Assembly: GCA_018292915.2 (NCBI GenBank)
Contig: JACVVK020000190.1
Location: 1,002,501 to 1,066,500, forward strand
DNA: 64,000 nt
DNA from: Batillaria attramentaria
Lineage: Eukaryota > Mollusca > Gastropoda > Batillariidae
Reading direction: 5' to 3'
Shown here: in pieces, positions 1-10,637 of the stretch
How the letters are laid out: each line of letters opens with the position of its first letter
How positions within the stretch are numbered: the stretch's first letter is position 1
Made by a program: the position numbers and the translations under genes
The notes under the pieces: model-generated
Database searches by the model: none
The model's input: the letters and a program-made list of their open reading frames with translations, nothing else
What the model was told of the DNA's origin: nothing

Positions 1-168
1 TGCATAGTTCAAACGAGTTTCCGTATGACAGAATTTTTTCTTCCCCAGGATAGGTTGTTTTGCGTTTCCCACTGTACATGAAAGGTTACTAAAAGTGAGA
101 CATTTACGAACGTTTTGCACATACTGACTTCTTACGCCCACTTACCTCTCCTGATTCAGCTGCTGCTG

Positions 169-169
<1 letters not shown>

Positions 170-238
<69 letters not shown>
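170..238. repeat. (TG)n microsatellite
   Basis: Uninterrupted TG dinucleotide array of about 34 units. It directly precedes a LINE-type 3' tail. Open frames through it encode only Cys-Val or His-Thr runs and are not genes. Confidence 0.97.
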
Positions 239-242
<4 letters not shown>

Positions 243-244
243 AT

Positions 245-336
245 ATTTGTTGGTATGAGTGCGGAAGTACGCGCATTGAGTCACTTTGTGAAAATTTTGC
301 GCTATATAAGTACAGTTCATTATTATTATTATTATG
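245..336 (+). mobile_element. LINE/SINE 3' tail fragment ending in (ATT)n
   Basis: A 5'-truncated retroelement 3' end. It contains GCGCTATATAAGTACAG followed by an ATT array. The same architecture, a GCGC(T/C)-rich motif then a short spacer then (ATT)n, recurs at 1429-1498, at the end of the SINE-B copies (about 17200 and 20145) and in reverse at 41289-41357. This suggests a shared 3' recognition tail. No coding part remains. Confidence 0.6.
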
Positions 337-339
337 CTG

Positions 340-1137
340 TTGACTTCTTAGAGGCGTTAGAAGTCTAGTTCGTTTACACAACCCGATATTTCAGGCCTCT
401 AAGACAGTCAAATGAATCTGATTATTAGAAGTCAAGCGATGAAACTGGGATTTGTGTTTCATTTTCTTTTCATTTGTTTCCGGTGACGACTCGCCGCTCA
501 GTGGTTCACAGGAAGGAGAGGTGCAGAAACTGTAGCGGTCATGTGTATGATGTGCTTCAGCTGACTCTAGCTTCCTCTATAACTTGTGATTTGAAGCCAA
601 CACGTTAATCTATAGCATTTAATAGTACAGATGCTCTCTCGCTCTACAGGGAGACCACACACCATGTCTGGAGTGTGTACACTGTCTCACACAGTGCGCT
701 GCCCGCAGGTACCCAGAGTGTACGGCCTGAGCTGAATGGAGTACAGCCCTGGTATTCTTTAAACGCTGAGACCCTGTCCTTGCACTCCCGCATTGACTGT
801 GAATCACGAATACGCCATGTTATGTGCGGGCGATAGCGGCGTAAATTTATCTGCACGGAGAATAAACATGCTTCGTCTCAAGTTGTACGAGCAGGCTATG
901 TTTTGTACACTCTGGTTAGTTGTCGTGTCTTATGTCTTGGCATGCCCTCAGAAAGCGGCCTGATAGCGGTCAGTGGTCAGACTGTATCGATTCTGTCCAG
1001 TCCAGCATCCCTGCTTCAGTTTCCTATCACGGTTCTGATATTTGTCCAACGTGCAGACTTGTGCGCGTTTTCAGTAGAAGTACTGCTGATGAGAAAAAAA
1101 AAGAAAAAAAAAGAGCCGTCTATTTGTACCCTGCACA
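340..1137. other. No gene recognised
   Basis: Mixed-composition sequence with short open frames below 100 codons that match nothing recognised. An A-rich stretch at 1090-1111 could be the 5' junction of the LINE fragment that follows. Confidence 0.4.
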
Positions 1138-1353
1138 ACACAAATTTGCTGTTCCCGCACTCTCCGCTCATCCTCAGAAAAGCTACTTAAGGTCCCCCGG
1201 GTCAGCCTCAAAACATTAGGCCAACGTTCTTTCAGTTATAGTGCCCCCCACGTTTGGAACTCCTTGCCATCTTCTCTGAGAAACATCCCTTCCCTCCTAC
1301 AGTTTAAAGCAGAACTCAAAACACATCTTTTCAAACTAGCTTTTAATCTTTAA
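1138..1353 (+). pseudogene. Non-LTR reverse transcriptase C-terminus (5'-truncated LINE)
   Basis: Reading from 1138 in the frame that ends at TAA 1351-1353 gives SRTLRSSSEKLLKVPR, then GQRSFSYSAPHVWNSLP, then FKAELKTHLFKLAF and a stop. The pattern '(R)SLRSS...LLKVPR...RSF...AP..WNSLP...FK..LKTHLF' is the typical extreme C-terminus of LINE ORF2 proteins in animals. The reverse-transcriptase core is absent, so this is a 5'-truncated copy of the kind target-primed reverse transcription produces. The 3' UTR and tail continue to 1498. The clade cannot be assigned from this part. Confidence 0.8.
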
Positions 1354-1498
1354 GTTTAAACTCCACCGCCTGTATTGATGTGTATAAATGTGTGCGTGTG
1401 AATGTTGCGTGTGTGTGCGTGAGCAAAAGCGCATTGAGTGCTTTTCGAAGCAGAACTCCGCGCTCTACAAGTGTATTATTATTATTATTATTATTATT
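1354..1498 (+). mobile_element. LINE 3' UTR with (ATT)n tail
   Basis: Directly follows the reverse-transcriptase C-terminal stop. Near the end it carries GCGCATTGAGTGCTTTT and GCGCTCTACAAGTGT, then eight or so ATT units. The tail motif matches the one at 245-336 and is similar to the SINE-B 3' end. It probably marks the true 3' terminus of this LINE. Confidence 0.7.
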
Positions 1499-1720
1499 AG
1501 CATTGTTATTATTTGTGTCTTTCAGAATCTCAGTTTCAAAGGACACACTTGTCGGACTAAACTTGATTGTAATAATTATTTACGCCGTTTTCGTGGCATC
1601 AAACTTCGAAAGTATACAGTAGCTTTTAAGTTTGTTTCCCCGTTATTTGCCGTAACTACATAATTATTCCATAAAACCAAACATTCATCGTGCTTAAAAT
1701 GTTCATGTGCATTATGTGCA

Positions 1721-2142
1721 GGGGATTTGGTCTAGTGGTTAAGGCATCCGACTTCGGGTCCTGAGCTGCCGGGTTCGAGTCCCCGGTGGGCAGGAATATG
1801 GTGGGATTTTTCCTTCCCATATCGAGTCTAATCCATGTGCAGACTCGTTTGCGGTGCCTGTCTCGCCTTCGTGTACACACGCACGCACAAACATCAAGTG
1901 TGCACGCTAAAAATCCCACGTTCATCTTTCGAAGAAGAGTAGGATGTGGCCGGTGGCGTGGTAAACAGAAATACTGTCGCACGCACCAGAGTGAATAGCA
2001 GGGTGGAGGTTTGCACACAAAGTAGCGCTTAACGGCAGCAGGCTTTCACCGCTTCGTCCTCCAGCCCTGCGGCGCCGTGAGCATTTCAGCAGAGATGGAT
2101 ATGTGCGCCGAGGAGAAGTCTACCATACCATACCACCATACC
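1721..2142 (+). mobile_element. tRNA-derived SINE, family D
   Basis: The first ~72 nt are tRNA-like. An A box resembles TGGTCTAGTGGTTAAGG and a B box reads GGGTTCGAGTCCC, spaced as in a Pol III type-2 promoter. A body of about 330 nt follows, with no coding sense, ending in (ACCAT)n. The string ATGTGCA lies at both edges (1714-1720 and 2143-2149) and is the likely target-site duplication; a longer CATGTGCATT at 1704 and 2142 is an alternative. The head does not close a full acceptor stem, so this is a SINE and not a working tRNA gene. Confidence 0.75.
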
Positions 2143-2151
2143 ATGTGCATT

Positions 2152-3440
2152 TCTCTGTACATTTCGAGCTACACTCTCTCAACTATTTACGACAACACAA
2201 GCTGTGCAAGCTGTGGTATAATCAATTGAAAACACGTCAAGAAAACTTGCTGTCATGATGGACGGGCTGTCTCCTTGCCACATAAAACGCCGAGTTCGTG
2301 TTCTCCATTCGCGCGTGTTATATTCCGTATTGTTACCCGCGATTCACCCCCAGCATCGTCTGTCCCTTCTAGTGTCGTCAACCGATCTGTGCTCGGGGAC
2401 GTGGATCAGGAGACAGCGAAGCCATGTCGATACCGCCTCAATTAATGTTGCATGAGATGCGTCAGAGCCCTGGAACAACTCCATCAGTTTTCTCCTAACG
2501 ACCAGCGCAGGATACAATATTCAAGTCAGTTGCCGTGCGCAGCGCGATATTTCCATATATACTCGTATTTCATGGTGGTTTTTCGGCAACAATTCTCTAT
2601 AGGCATTTCGCACTGGTGTCAGCTGACCACAACGTTTGTGCGTAAGAGTGCTGCGTCAACGTTACGAGTATCCTTAATTTCAGAATATATTTTGATAAGT
2701 ACGAACAGTTAAATCCCAAGTGACCTCAAGTTTCTAGAGGTTAGACCAAAAATCCTCTATCCCTAGAAAAGCGAAGTTCCTGCACAAACCCCACAAGAAA
2801 AAAACAGACCCTCAAAATACCAACGTTCAATCTTTCCCGGCACATCGCCCGCTCTGTTCCAACTCCTCTCCTCTCTCTTCAACCTTTGGCCGTCATCAAA
2901 GCGTTTCCTTGGCAACCGGAATCAGGAAGCTAAGGGCGCGAATCCTCCCGGCTCATCAGACATAACCAGCGTCTTATCAGGTGCCAGTGCCAGTGATCGG
3001 TAGTGCTCTGGTTTGTAATGTATTGGTCAGAGCGGTTGTCAAGGCAGCTTGACAATAGGATGGTTTCTCGCACAGCGGGAGCCGGAATAGGAAACCTGAG
3101 AGTCCTGGGTTATTGGTGGGTGCTGAGTTCGATTGCCGAAACGTTTGTCCTGGATTTTGTTTGTACGACCTCCTCCCCCCCCCCCACCCCCCTTCACCTC
3201 GTGCCCCCCCCCCCCCTTACGGAGTGGATGCAGTACTTGAACCCAGTACCCCCTTCTTCGAAGAACAGGAACAATTAAGACTGAGCTGATTAACGATGTC
3301 GTCCAAATCGATGATAAAGGAGGCAACACGATAGAAAAGCTCAGGGGAAAGGGATGGAAGTTACAGACAGACGCACAGACGCAGACACCGCTGAAAACAT
3401 TAGTCCCAAATCCATTGCCTTGGTAACTAGTCACGCTCAC
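2152..3440. other. No gene recognised
   Basis: Contains poly-C tracts near 3174-3192 and 3206-3218 and several short open frames. I see no splice-supported exon, transposon protein or tandem array. Confidence 0.4.

Positions 3441-3441
<1 letters not shown>

Positions 3442-3500
<59 letters not shown>
3442..3500. repeat. (GT)n microsatellite
   Basis: Perfect GT array of about 29 units. Confidence 0.97.
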
Positions 3501-3503
<3 letters not shown>

Positions 3504-3862
3504 CAGTTTAAAACTAGGGAGGAAATGCGACCGAAGATATGCAAGAGTGCATGAAAAAAAATACGCCTGCACCCGGAATCTAGGCACACATCCAAACGCC
3601 AGTTTCAGATAAAAATGTCTGTATCATGTTCATAGTACGGACTCCAACTCCAGCAGACAGATAAAAGCGATGCACCTGTCGCTTCACAACTACAGGTCAA
3701 ATTCCCCTCTTCTCTGCTAGCGAGGCTAAGCACCTGGCTGTGCACTCGGCGTGCTCAGGCTGCCGCCAGGTATTTGAGGAATTCCTCAATCAACATCCAG
3801 GTGTAATTACATTCTGTCAGATCAATTTATTCTGCACGGGGTGTGGGTCGGTATGGGGCGTG

Positions 3863-3885
3863 ATGAGAGAGAGAGAGAGAGAGGG

Positions 3886-3965
<80 letters not shown>

Positions 3966-3968
3966 CAC

Positions 3969-4034
<66 letters not shown>
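3863..4034. repeat. Compound (GA)n-(TG)n-CG-(TG)n microsatellite
   Basis: A GA tract (3863-3884) runs into two long TG arrays, 3889-3958 and 3969-4034. They are separated by a CGCGCGCAC segment. Alternating purine-pyrimidine sequence of this length with a CG core is a classic candidate for Z-DNA. Confidence 0.95.
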
Positions 4035-4035
<1 letters not shown>

Positions 4036-4494
4036 CACACCTTTCGAAAGACTGAATGGACGCTTCTATACAGCTATCTCAACGCAGAGACGGGATCTGT
4101 ACGCAAACGCTCCTGGTGAACGCAAGTCTTCTACAACGAAGTTGGCAAAGTGGTTCGTGTACAGTACAATGTAACCAGAAACAGCAATAATCAGCGTACT
4201 TCTAGCCCATCAGTTTCAGCGGAGACTGTATCAATGTAATGGTGTAAGGATACCAACTTTCTAAACACGAACAGTGATAATATATTCAGTTTTCTCAGCG
4301 GAGTACGGACGTAAAGCTAGGGGAGGGGGCGGGGACGGTCGAGGGAACCTCACAGTTTTCCCAAAAATATGCTTTCCATAAAATAATTATGGAGCGAACT
4401 ATACAACTTGAGGTATTTCCGTTACAAATAAAGACCAGCAAAGTATTATTTACGTCATGGGGTGTGTTCGCCAGTGTACGGTCTACGCGAGTAA
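4035..4494. other. No gene recognised
   Basis: Unique-looking sequence between a microsatellite and a SINE-A copy. No exon-like or transposon-like signal was seen. Confidence 0.4.
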
Positions 4495-4508
4495 CCCCCT
4501 ATGAATGA

Positions 4509-4677
4509 GGGTGGGGTGGGTGTTTGGGGGTTTAACGTCCTTTTCCACCACGTACGGGTGATATCAAAGACGGGGCAACGATGAAAAGGCCAGCATAAAT
4601 ATTTGGCTCCAGCCGGGATACGAACTCACGACCCGAGCATTAGAAGTCCAACGCTCTACCATTCGGCCACCTCGGCT
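4509..4677 (-). mobile_element. SINE-A, full length
   Basis: Read on the minus strand it begins with a tRNA-like head: A-box region TGGCCGAATGGTAGAGCG and B-box region GAGTTCGTATCCC. A body with GGCTCCAAATATT and GTTGCCCCGTCTTTGATA follows, then a CCCACCC tail. It is flanked by 14-bp duplications CCCCCTATGAATGA at 4495-4508 and 4678-4691, although the outer C residues overlap the SINE end. A third partial copy of CTATGAATGACCCC follows a poly-C run at 4692-4720. One of about 17 family members in the window. Confidence 0.92.
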
Positions 4678-4720
4678 CCCCCTATGAATGACCCCCCCCC
4701 CCCCCCTATGAATGACCCCC

Positions 4721-6354
4721 ACTCTTGTCAACCAGACTGTAAAGTGAGCTACATAAGTAACGTCACATACCAGAGCAGACAATATAAGTCTGTTGAATCC
4801 TAACACTATCCCACACAGGGTGGGCACAGTCCATTCACATTACTCAGTCACTCATGCATAATGCTATCGTTGTTTGACATGCAGGTCAGCATAACAGTCC
4901 TTGGGACCTTGTGAATAACGCCAGCAAATTCTACGTACACTGATGTACTGTGACAACTTTCTCACCGAGTCCAAAAATGCATTTATCACCACACGTGCGG
5001 TTAAATCAAATCTTTTTTTCTTTTTTTTATAATTTTTTAATATTTTTTTATAATATAAGTTTTTTTTTTTTTTAATATAAGTGTATTCAAATATCGTTGG
5101 GGAGGAACAGACAGGCAGACAGACAGACGGACAGATGGGCACATTGACGAACAAACCTACTGTAACAATTTCAGTAGGAAATCTCCCCAGCGTTATAACC
5201 AAATGTACAAATCTGTGTCTTTTAAAGTAGATAAAGCGTGACATGTCGTGGTCAACGTCTCAATAAAACTGATGAAATTATGCTGGTAAACGAAGAGCAT
5301 TTCACGTACAGGAATAAAAACAAGACCGTAGAGAAATGAAAGCCGCCCCCTCCCCCCCCCCCTCCCTCTTCCACAGCGTGAAGCGTCTGCTACTAGAATG
5401 GTACACGGTACTTTACACACATGATTGCAACTCCCCTCCCCCCTCCCCCTCCTTGCTTAGCTGGAGGGACAAACAGGCCTTGTACTTCATCCTACTCTCG
5501 TTTATAACATGAAACATACCGTCCTGGGCACGCCGGTCTGTACCGACAACTGAGGATGCACTGTACACACCTGGCGTGGGATATTAACTGATAACGCACA
5601 CTCCGTGCACGATCGCCTTACCGATTACTTCCGTTTCCATGCCAACCGCCGTTCAATATAATAGGATGAATTATTAACGCTACCGATTAACACCGGGGGG
5701 AATTGTTTGTCCTAGTGTCATCAAGGTTACTACGGGAAATCCAGAAGACACCAAGCTTTGTATGCATGTTAACTGACAGTCGTCGGCAAAACGTTGAAAT
5801 ACGATTTTCAATGTATGTATGAATGTATGCATGTGTATGATATGTACGTATGTACATTTAGTGCCATGCGAATGGAAATGTTTGTTTAGAGGTTTTCAAA
5901 TGAAAATGTGCATGGCGTAAAGGTTTGTCCATTCATTCATTCAGTTCAGACGCTTAAAGCCCCTTTTCCCCCAAGACTCTGAGGTTTGCAGAGAATCCCG
6001 TGCCAATGTCCCGGGTGTAGCCTTTGATTTAATGACTTGAACATAAATATGAAATATTTTAACTGTTAGATCGAAGTGTGAATTAAAAGATGCTAATGTC
6101 ATTGGCATTTCGTGTGATATTACATCTACAGATTTTACAATTGTTGAAATATGCATCAAGACTTTTTTTTACCACCCCCTTCCCCCTCAATATGTGTCTA
6201 ACTTCGCAATACGTAAAACCAGGACTTAACTGTCGTCTTATCAACATAATTATCAGCCAGTGTCCAATGCTCCACTCACTCACTCATTCACTGTCACTTC
6301 ATCTAGCAAGACTGAACTCGTCAAAGCTTGTCGATTTTCTGTCTACTTGGGTTG
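4721..6354. other. No gene recognised; T-rich and C-rich tracts
   Basis: Holds a T-rich/AT stretch (5011-5075), C-rich tracts near 5345-5365 and 5433-5450, and a loose (ATGT)n-like segment around 5810-5850. No exon or mobile-element protein was seen. Confidence 0.4.
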
Positions 6355-6367
6355 CCCCCCCCCCCCC

Positions 6368-6398
<31 letters not shown>
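6355..6398. repeat. Poly-C tract
   Basis: About 44 nt of cytosine with a single T interruption. It probably varies in length and is prone to assembly error. Confidence 0.95.
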
Positions 6399-7109
6399 AG
6401 CAAGAGAACTACACGCAGATCACGAAGGCAGGCACTGTGTACGAAATGCAGAAACAGACAAACAGAAATTTCACACAAACTGGCGAACATGAAAATGATC
6501 ATACAAGCATGTCCTTCTCGTCCAACCAGTTTGAGGGCCCCGAAACTCGGCGTGGAGTAGGTAGGTATTCACACAGACCAACGTAGGTGTATTTATAGTC
6601 TACCTAGGTGTTCATTGTTGAATGGAAACGCCCACATTGTAAACACCGCACCCGCCATTTTGCAGACTGCTCAAGAACGAACCATCCTGAACAGTCTGTG
6701 CGGCAATACCCCCAAAGTTTTCTGGTTTAAAATACTCGGAAATTCTACCCTAGGAAACTCAGTTTGGTTACAATAAAAAATATCCTTCTTCAATTCGTAA
6801 GAATTTCAGTTATCCAAGAAAACAAATATACCCAGTGAAAACTGACACGTACTAACTAACAATCACTGACAGGTAAAGGTCTAGCTACGTCAGGAGAACA
6901 GCAATTAAAAGGAATTTTCAACTTACCGTACGTAAGCTTCCTCGACGTACAATTATCCAAAACTTCCGACCTCCACAAAGAATGTTTAGTCCTTCAATAA
7001 ATCTGAAATGTCCACCGCAAGACCTTACATTGATGCAACGAGTGCTGAAAGTACACCAGTCCACTTGCTTCACTGTGGCCCTGGCGGCTTGCTAGTCAGC
7101 TCTGTGCCG
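6399..7109. other. No gene recognised
   Basis: Moderately AT-rich sequence. CCGCCATTTTGCAG at about 6650 resembles a YY1-type motif but is not supported by any neighbouring exon. Confidence 0.35.
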
Positions 7110-7293
7110 ATTGCGGAGAGAACCTTGCTGCACGCTGATTGGTCGAGTATCTCGTCTGCCTGCTGCCGCCATTTCGCCCGTGGCGCGAAGATCGAATGAT
7201 TAGGCGCTCGCAACTTTTGCTCCCGCCAGCGGCAAAGAAAGATAATAAGCGGCAATTCTAACTGGCACACGTTGGTTTAAGTTTAGTCCACAG
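7110..7293 (+). promoter_or_regulatory. Possible promoter or non-coding first exon
   Basis: A short CpG-rich patch contains an inverted CCAAT box (CTGATTGGTC, about 7136) and GCCGCCATTTCGCC (about 7163), a YY1-like arrangement. A CA|GTAAGT donor-like site lies at about 7292. No TATA box or coding start is visible. This may be the start of a transcript with a non-coding first exon, but chance composition is an equally good explanation. Confidence 0.2.
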
Positions 7294-7833
7294 TAAGTCC
7301 AACGTTTGTGCAGCTGACAGCGCCTAGTACTACAGGAAAGTTTTGTCAGTGTGTGGTGGAAACTGAGATTCAGCAGCAAGCCATATGCTCGTCAGTCAGA
7401 GGACAAACTGTGAGGTGTGACTCAGTGACGCGTGTTCAAAAAAATGTGTCAGAAACTTTAGTGATTATTGCTGATTATCGTGAATTGTTCATTGCCTCTG
7501 GTTGTGATGCCTCATAAAGTTGCCCGCTTTCTAATGCTGTTGTGAGCAAAACACTAGTTGGGCCTGTGTGACTGTCTAACTTGTCCACACGCCAATGATA
7601 TTGCATATCAGGCAGCCTTCCTGCATGACGCGCCTTCAAATGGACTGTTCAGCTGAGGTAGATGGCCATCTGCCTATCTTGTGCGCCGTGAACAGTTGTG
7701 CCGTGGCAGCTCAGCACCCAGAAGCTAAGTACTAAGTGCACACCGACAACCTCTCTCTCTCTCTCTCTGTCCCCATGGCAGCAAACCGCGACCAGAACGC
7801 CAAACCACGTCCCATGATGTCGTCGTTGTTATG
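7294..7833. other. No gene recognised
   Basis: Unique-looking sequence with a short (TC)n tract at 7750-7769. Open frames are short. Confidence 0.35.
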
Positions 7834-8193
7834 CTACTGCAGGGGTCCGGCGACGACCAGTTTGTTGCCCTTGTAGTACGCTCGTAGTCCTTTCTCCCGG
7901 TGTAGTCGGATCTGCTCATGTTGTCTGTTCGTCAGGTCTCCGGCCACATCGACTCGTTTCTGTTTTAGGGCTGGAAGTGCCTTAGTCAGAATGTCCATTT
8001 TGTCCTTCCAGCGGGTGAACTTACCGACAACTTTGGCTGACGACGCTCCGGGATCATCATCATCAACAACAACAACAGTCAGCCAGGAGGAGCGGCAGGT
8101 GGCAATGGGCGTAACCAGGGACGCAGGTCTGAAATCAAGGCGACGCCCCGACCCCACGTGCAGCTGTCCCAGGTCAACACCACCACCCGTCAC
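7834..8193 (-). pseudogene. LINE ORF1-like C-terminal fragment
   Basis: A 119-codon minus-strand frame. Its C-terminal half reads KFTRWKDKMDILTKALPAL, then DLTNRQHEQIRLHREKGLR, then YYKGNKLVVAGPLQ and a stop. This pattern of 'KFTR.KDK..IL...' followed by 'DLT.....' and a basic segment ending in a short hydrophobic strand resembles the C-terminal RNA-binding domain of L1-type ORF1 proteins. The N-terminal half is low in complexity (VVVVDDDD) and may be shadow sequence. It lies head-to-head with ORF2 of the LINE on the plus strand, so it is either a separate insertion or a 5' inversion of the same element. Confidence 0.5.
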
Positions 8194-8334
8194 CCAAGCC
8201 CCCCAAACGCAGGCGCCCTCCTAGCTCCCGTAGTGTCGAGGTCGAGGCCGGATCTAGTCACACGTGATGTGTCGGCCAAGCCCCAGACTCTACCCCAGTT
8301 GCACGGGATACTACCCGGTTACATACACGTGTCG

Positions 8335-8505
8335 CAAAACTCGCTTACTTTTCTGTCGTGGAATGTCGATGGACTCTGGAGTAAACTTGCCCACCCTGAC
8401 TTCTTACAGTGTGTAAGTATTTTTGACGTCGCATGTTTGCTAGAAACATTTTTAGACTTAGCAGTTATTCCCCATCAAGCTGTGGGATACCGACGAGTAT
8501 TTTGA
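8335..8505 (+). pseudogene. LINE AP-endonuclease domain, N-terminal part
   Basis: The frame reads LTFLSWNVDGLWSKLAHPDF, then SIFDVACLLETFLDLAV and ends at a stop at 8503-8505. 'LSWNV.GL.SKL..PDF......D..CLLET' is the start of the exonuclease-endonuclease-phosphatase fold in LINE ORF2; the Asn of WNV and the Glu of LET are the expected catalytic or metal-binding residues. Family domains are about 220 residues long and only about 55 remain. In functional elements it nicks the target DNA to prime reverse transcription. Confidence 0.8.
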
Positions 8506-8689
8506 TCCAAGAGGCAAATCAACCCTGAGCTTTAGCGATGGGGTGTAAATGCTTTATCGTCCTTTTTTGGGACCAATTTATGGTATATTTTGAACGTTTA
8601 TCCTAGTAAAAACTGACAGTCGACAGCGGTTGCAAGTTGCATGACAAAGTATATTTCTTCTAGTAATGTCAACAGTTCCAACATAAATT

Positions 8690-8935
8690 CCAGGACACCC
8701 CTGGTTTGACCAGGAATGCTCTACAGCAAAGAGAACAAGGAGGAAAGCTTTAAGATCCTTTAATAAAAAAAATAAGACAACAGAAAACAGACAAATTTAT
8801 TTAGAAGAAAGAAAGAAAATTACTCAAAACTAAAGAGATTAAATTCAAGAAAGACGGTGTGGGTAAACTGACCAACAGCAGGCGCGAGACATAGGCATTT
8901 TGGAAAGAATTTTAAAAATGGAAACGAAAACCCAG
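8690..8935 (+). pseudogene. LINE ORF2 linker between endonuclease and RT
   Basis: Reading through stops, it gives PWFDQECSTAKRTRRKALRS, then basic sequence NKKNKTTENRQIYLEERKKI. '(N)PWFD.EC...K...R..LR.F' is the common link after the endonuclease in LINE ORF2. Several in-frame stops and A-rich decay follow before the SINE-A insertion. Confidence 0.65.
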
Positions 8936-8937
8936 GG

Positions 8938-9109
8938 GTGGGTGGGTGGGTGTTTGGGGGTTTAACGTCCTTTTCCACCACATAGGGTGATATCAAAGAC
9001 GGGGCAACGATGAAAAAGCCAGCACAAACATTTGGCCCCAGTCGGGATCGAACTCATGACGCGAGCATTAGAAGTCCAACGCTCTACCATTCGGCCAATC
9101 CGGCTCCCC
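8938..9109 (-). mobile_element. SINE-A nested in the LINE, perfect 16-bp TSD
   Basis: Minus-strand full-length SINE-A with head, body and CCCACCC tail. The duplication AAACGAAAACCCAGGG is exact at 8922-8937 and 9110-9125. Removing the SINE and one duplicate rejoins the LINE linker with the RT N-terminal region. The exact duplication says the insertion is young relative to the LINE's decay. It contributes about 27 codons to the start of the chimeric open frame 9032-9457. Confidence 0.96.
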
Positions 9110-9125
9110 AAACGAAAACCCAGGG

Positions 9126-9457
9126 TAAAAAACAACATAACAAAAGAATCATGGTTTCGCCACTTTTCTAAGATTCTAAATGACAGTCGTGAACAGAATG
9201 AAGAAGACGTCTCCCTACATGATGACAATGATGGTGATGATATATTTCATGATCTGGGTAATGATATAACAGAAACAGAAGTCAAGGAATCTTTAAAACA
9301 TGCAAAATCAGGAAAAGCAGCTGGACCAGACGGTTTGATTTATGAAGTTTTAAAAATTGCAGAACCAGTTATTGTCCCTTTAATGCACTTTTTACTACGG
9401 GCACATTCCCAAAAGAGTGGTCCAAATCTATCATATTTACACTTCATAAAAAGGTGA
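9126..9457 (+). pseudogene. LINE reverse transcriptase, N-terminal region
   Basis: Includes SWFRHFSKILND, an acidic stretch, then VKESLKHAKSGKAAGPDGL and YEVLKIAEPVIVPL. The SGKAAGPDG motif is the standard 'GK(S/A)PGPDG' box before RT motif 1. A frameshift near 9395 moves the continuing sequence (PKEWSKSIIFTLHKKGD) into another frame. That frame runs to about 9511 with NPDNCGIALLSCVSKL before the next insert. Confidence 0.88.
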
Positions 9458-9508
9458 TCTGAACAATCCTGACAATTGTGGTATTGCCCTACTGTCTTGT
9501 GTCAGTAA

Positions 9509-9511
<3 letters not shown>

Positions 9512-9590
<79 letters not shown>

Positions 9591-9661
9591 CCAAAAAATA
9601 TATTGCTGTTTCTGGTAACATGGCTAAAAAAAATAGGGTAGGTAGAAAGGTTTTTTTTTAA

Positions 9662-9696
<35 letters not shown>

Positions 9697-9998
9697 ACAC
9701 ATATCCAAGAACAAAGAAACAGGGCATTAATAAGAAATAATGCTCTGTGAAACTGTATTTAATATTATAACACACTATCCATATTTTACCATATTTCGTT
9801 CTAATCTTGGGTCCGCGATGGCGCACGACTTCCCTGACGACAGGCGCATGAAAACCAAAACTGGTCGTGCTTGTATTTTTTTCTTTTCTTTTTTTTTTCC
9901 AGCAGCCAAAAAAATTTTTTAGGGTCGGGGTGAAAAATAGGGTCGGTCGGGTTACCAGAAACAACTTTTTTTTTTTCTTTTTTTTTCCCCCTAAGCGA
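9512..9998. mobile_element. Insert interrupting the RT, with microsatellites and short inverted repeats
   Basis: Separates SCVSKL (ending about 9511) from RLTDWTEERDVISE (starting about 9998), which are contiguous in intact LINE RTs. It begins with (AC)n at 9512-9554 and (TA)n at 9556-9587 and has a second (AC)n at 9662-9695. TGTTTCTGGTAAC at 9607-9619 is exactly inverted at 9951-9963. T-rich tracts end it. It could be a non-autonomous element or a composite; the precise ends and any TSD are not clear. Confidence 0.5.
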
Positions 9999-10415
9999 CT
10001 GACCGACTGGACCGAAGAACGTGATGTCATCTCTGAAACTCAAGCTGGTTTTAGGAAGTGTTACACAACAATAGAGCATATCTTCACTCTATATGCTCTT
10101 GTTCAAAAACATCTATTACAAAATAGAAAAGTATACGTAGCTTTCGTTGATTTCAAGAAAGCATTCGATACAGTGAGGAGAAATGTACTCTGGAATATTC
10201 TGTTGAAGGCTGGTGTAAGCGGTAAAATGCTTTCAGCGCTGAAAGCAATGTACAACTCTGTCAAATTTTGTGTAAGGGACAACATGAACTGTACAGACTA
10301 TTTTGAGTGTTATCAAGGGCTTAAGCAGGGTTGTTTAGCCTCGCCGACATTATTCTCGTTTATGGTCAGCGAACTGGCTTTTTACATTGTGAACAATGGT
10401 AAACACGGTTTCTAG
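9998..10415 (+). pseudogene. LINE reverse transcriptase, fingers/palm
   Basis: Reads RLTDWTEERDVISETQAGFR, then VYVAFVDFKKAFDTVRRNVL, then YFECYQGLKQGCLASPTLFS. 'QAGFR...T.EHIFTL' and 'FVDF.KAFD' (first catalytic Asp) and 'G..QGC..SP' are RT motifs 2 to 4. The frame ends at a single TAG (10413-10415), after which the same frame continues into the FADD box, so this is a point nonsense mutation rather than a frameshift. Confidence 0.92.
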
Positions 10416-10637
10416 CTGCGACCAAGTGCAGCTGAACTGTTCTTGTTGATGTTCGCTGACGATATTGCATTGTTTTCTTCTACTCCTAGTGGTCTTCAAA
10501 CGCAGCTGAATAATTTGACAATATCGACAAGACTTGGCCTCACTGTAAATATAGATAAAACCAAAGTCATTGTTTTTAGAAATGGTGGATATCTATCAAA
10601 ACAGGAGCAAACTGTGATTTTCCCTAGCCGTGTGTAG
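10416..10637 (+). pseudogene. LINE reverse transcriptase, FADD box and thumb start
   Basis: Same frame as the palm after the TAG: LLMFADDIALFSSTPSGLQ, then LGLTVNIDKTKVIVFRNGG and a stop at 10635-10637. FADD holds the second and third catalytic aspartates. 'LG(L)..N..KT(K)V.VF..GG' is the next conserved stretch. A few residues seem missing between NNL and LGLT. The C-terminal domain is absent. Confidence 0.92.

Noticed and set aside
1721..1795. Possible functional tRNA gene
   Set aside because: A and B boxes are good but the acceptor stem does not pair and a SINE body with tandem tail and duplication follows.
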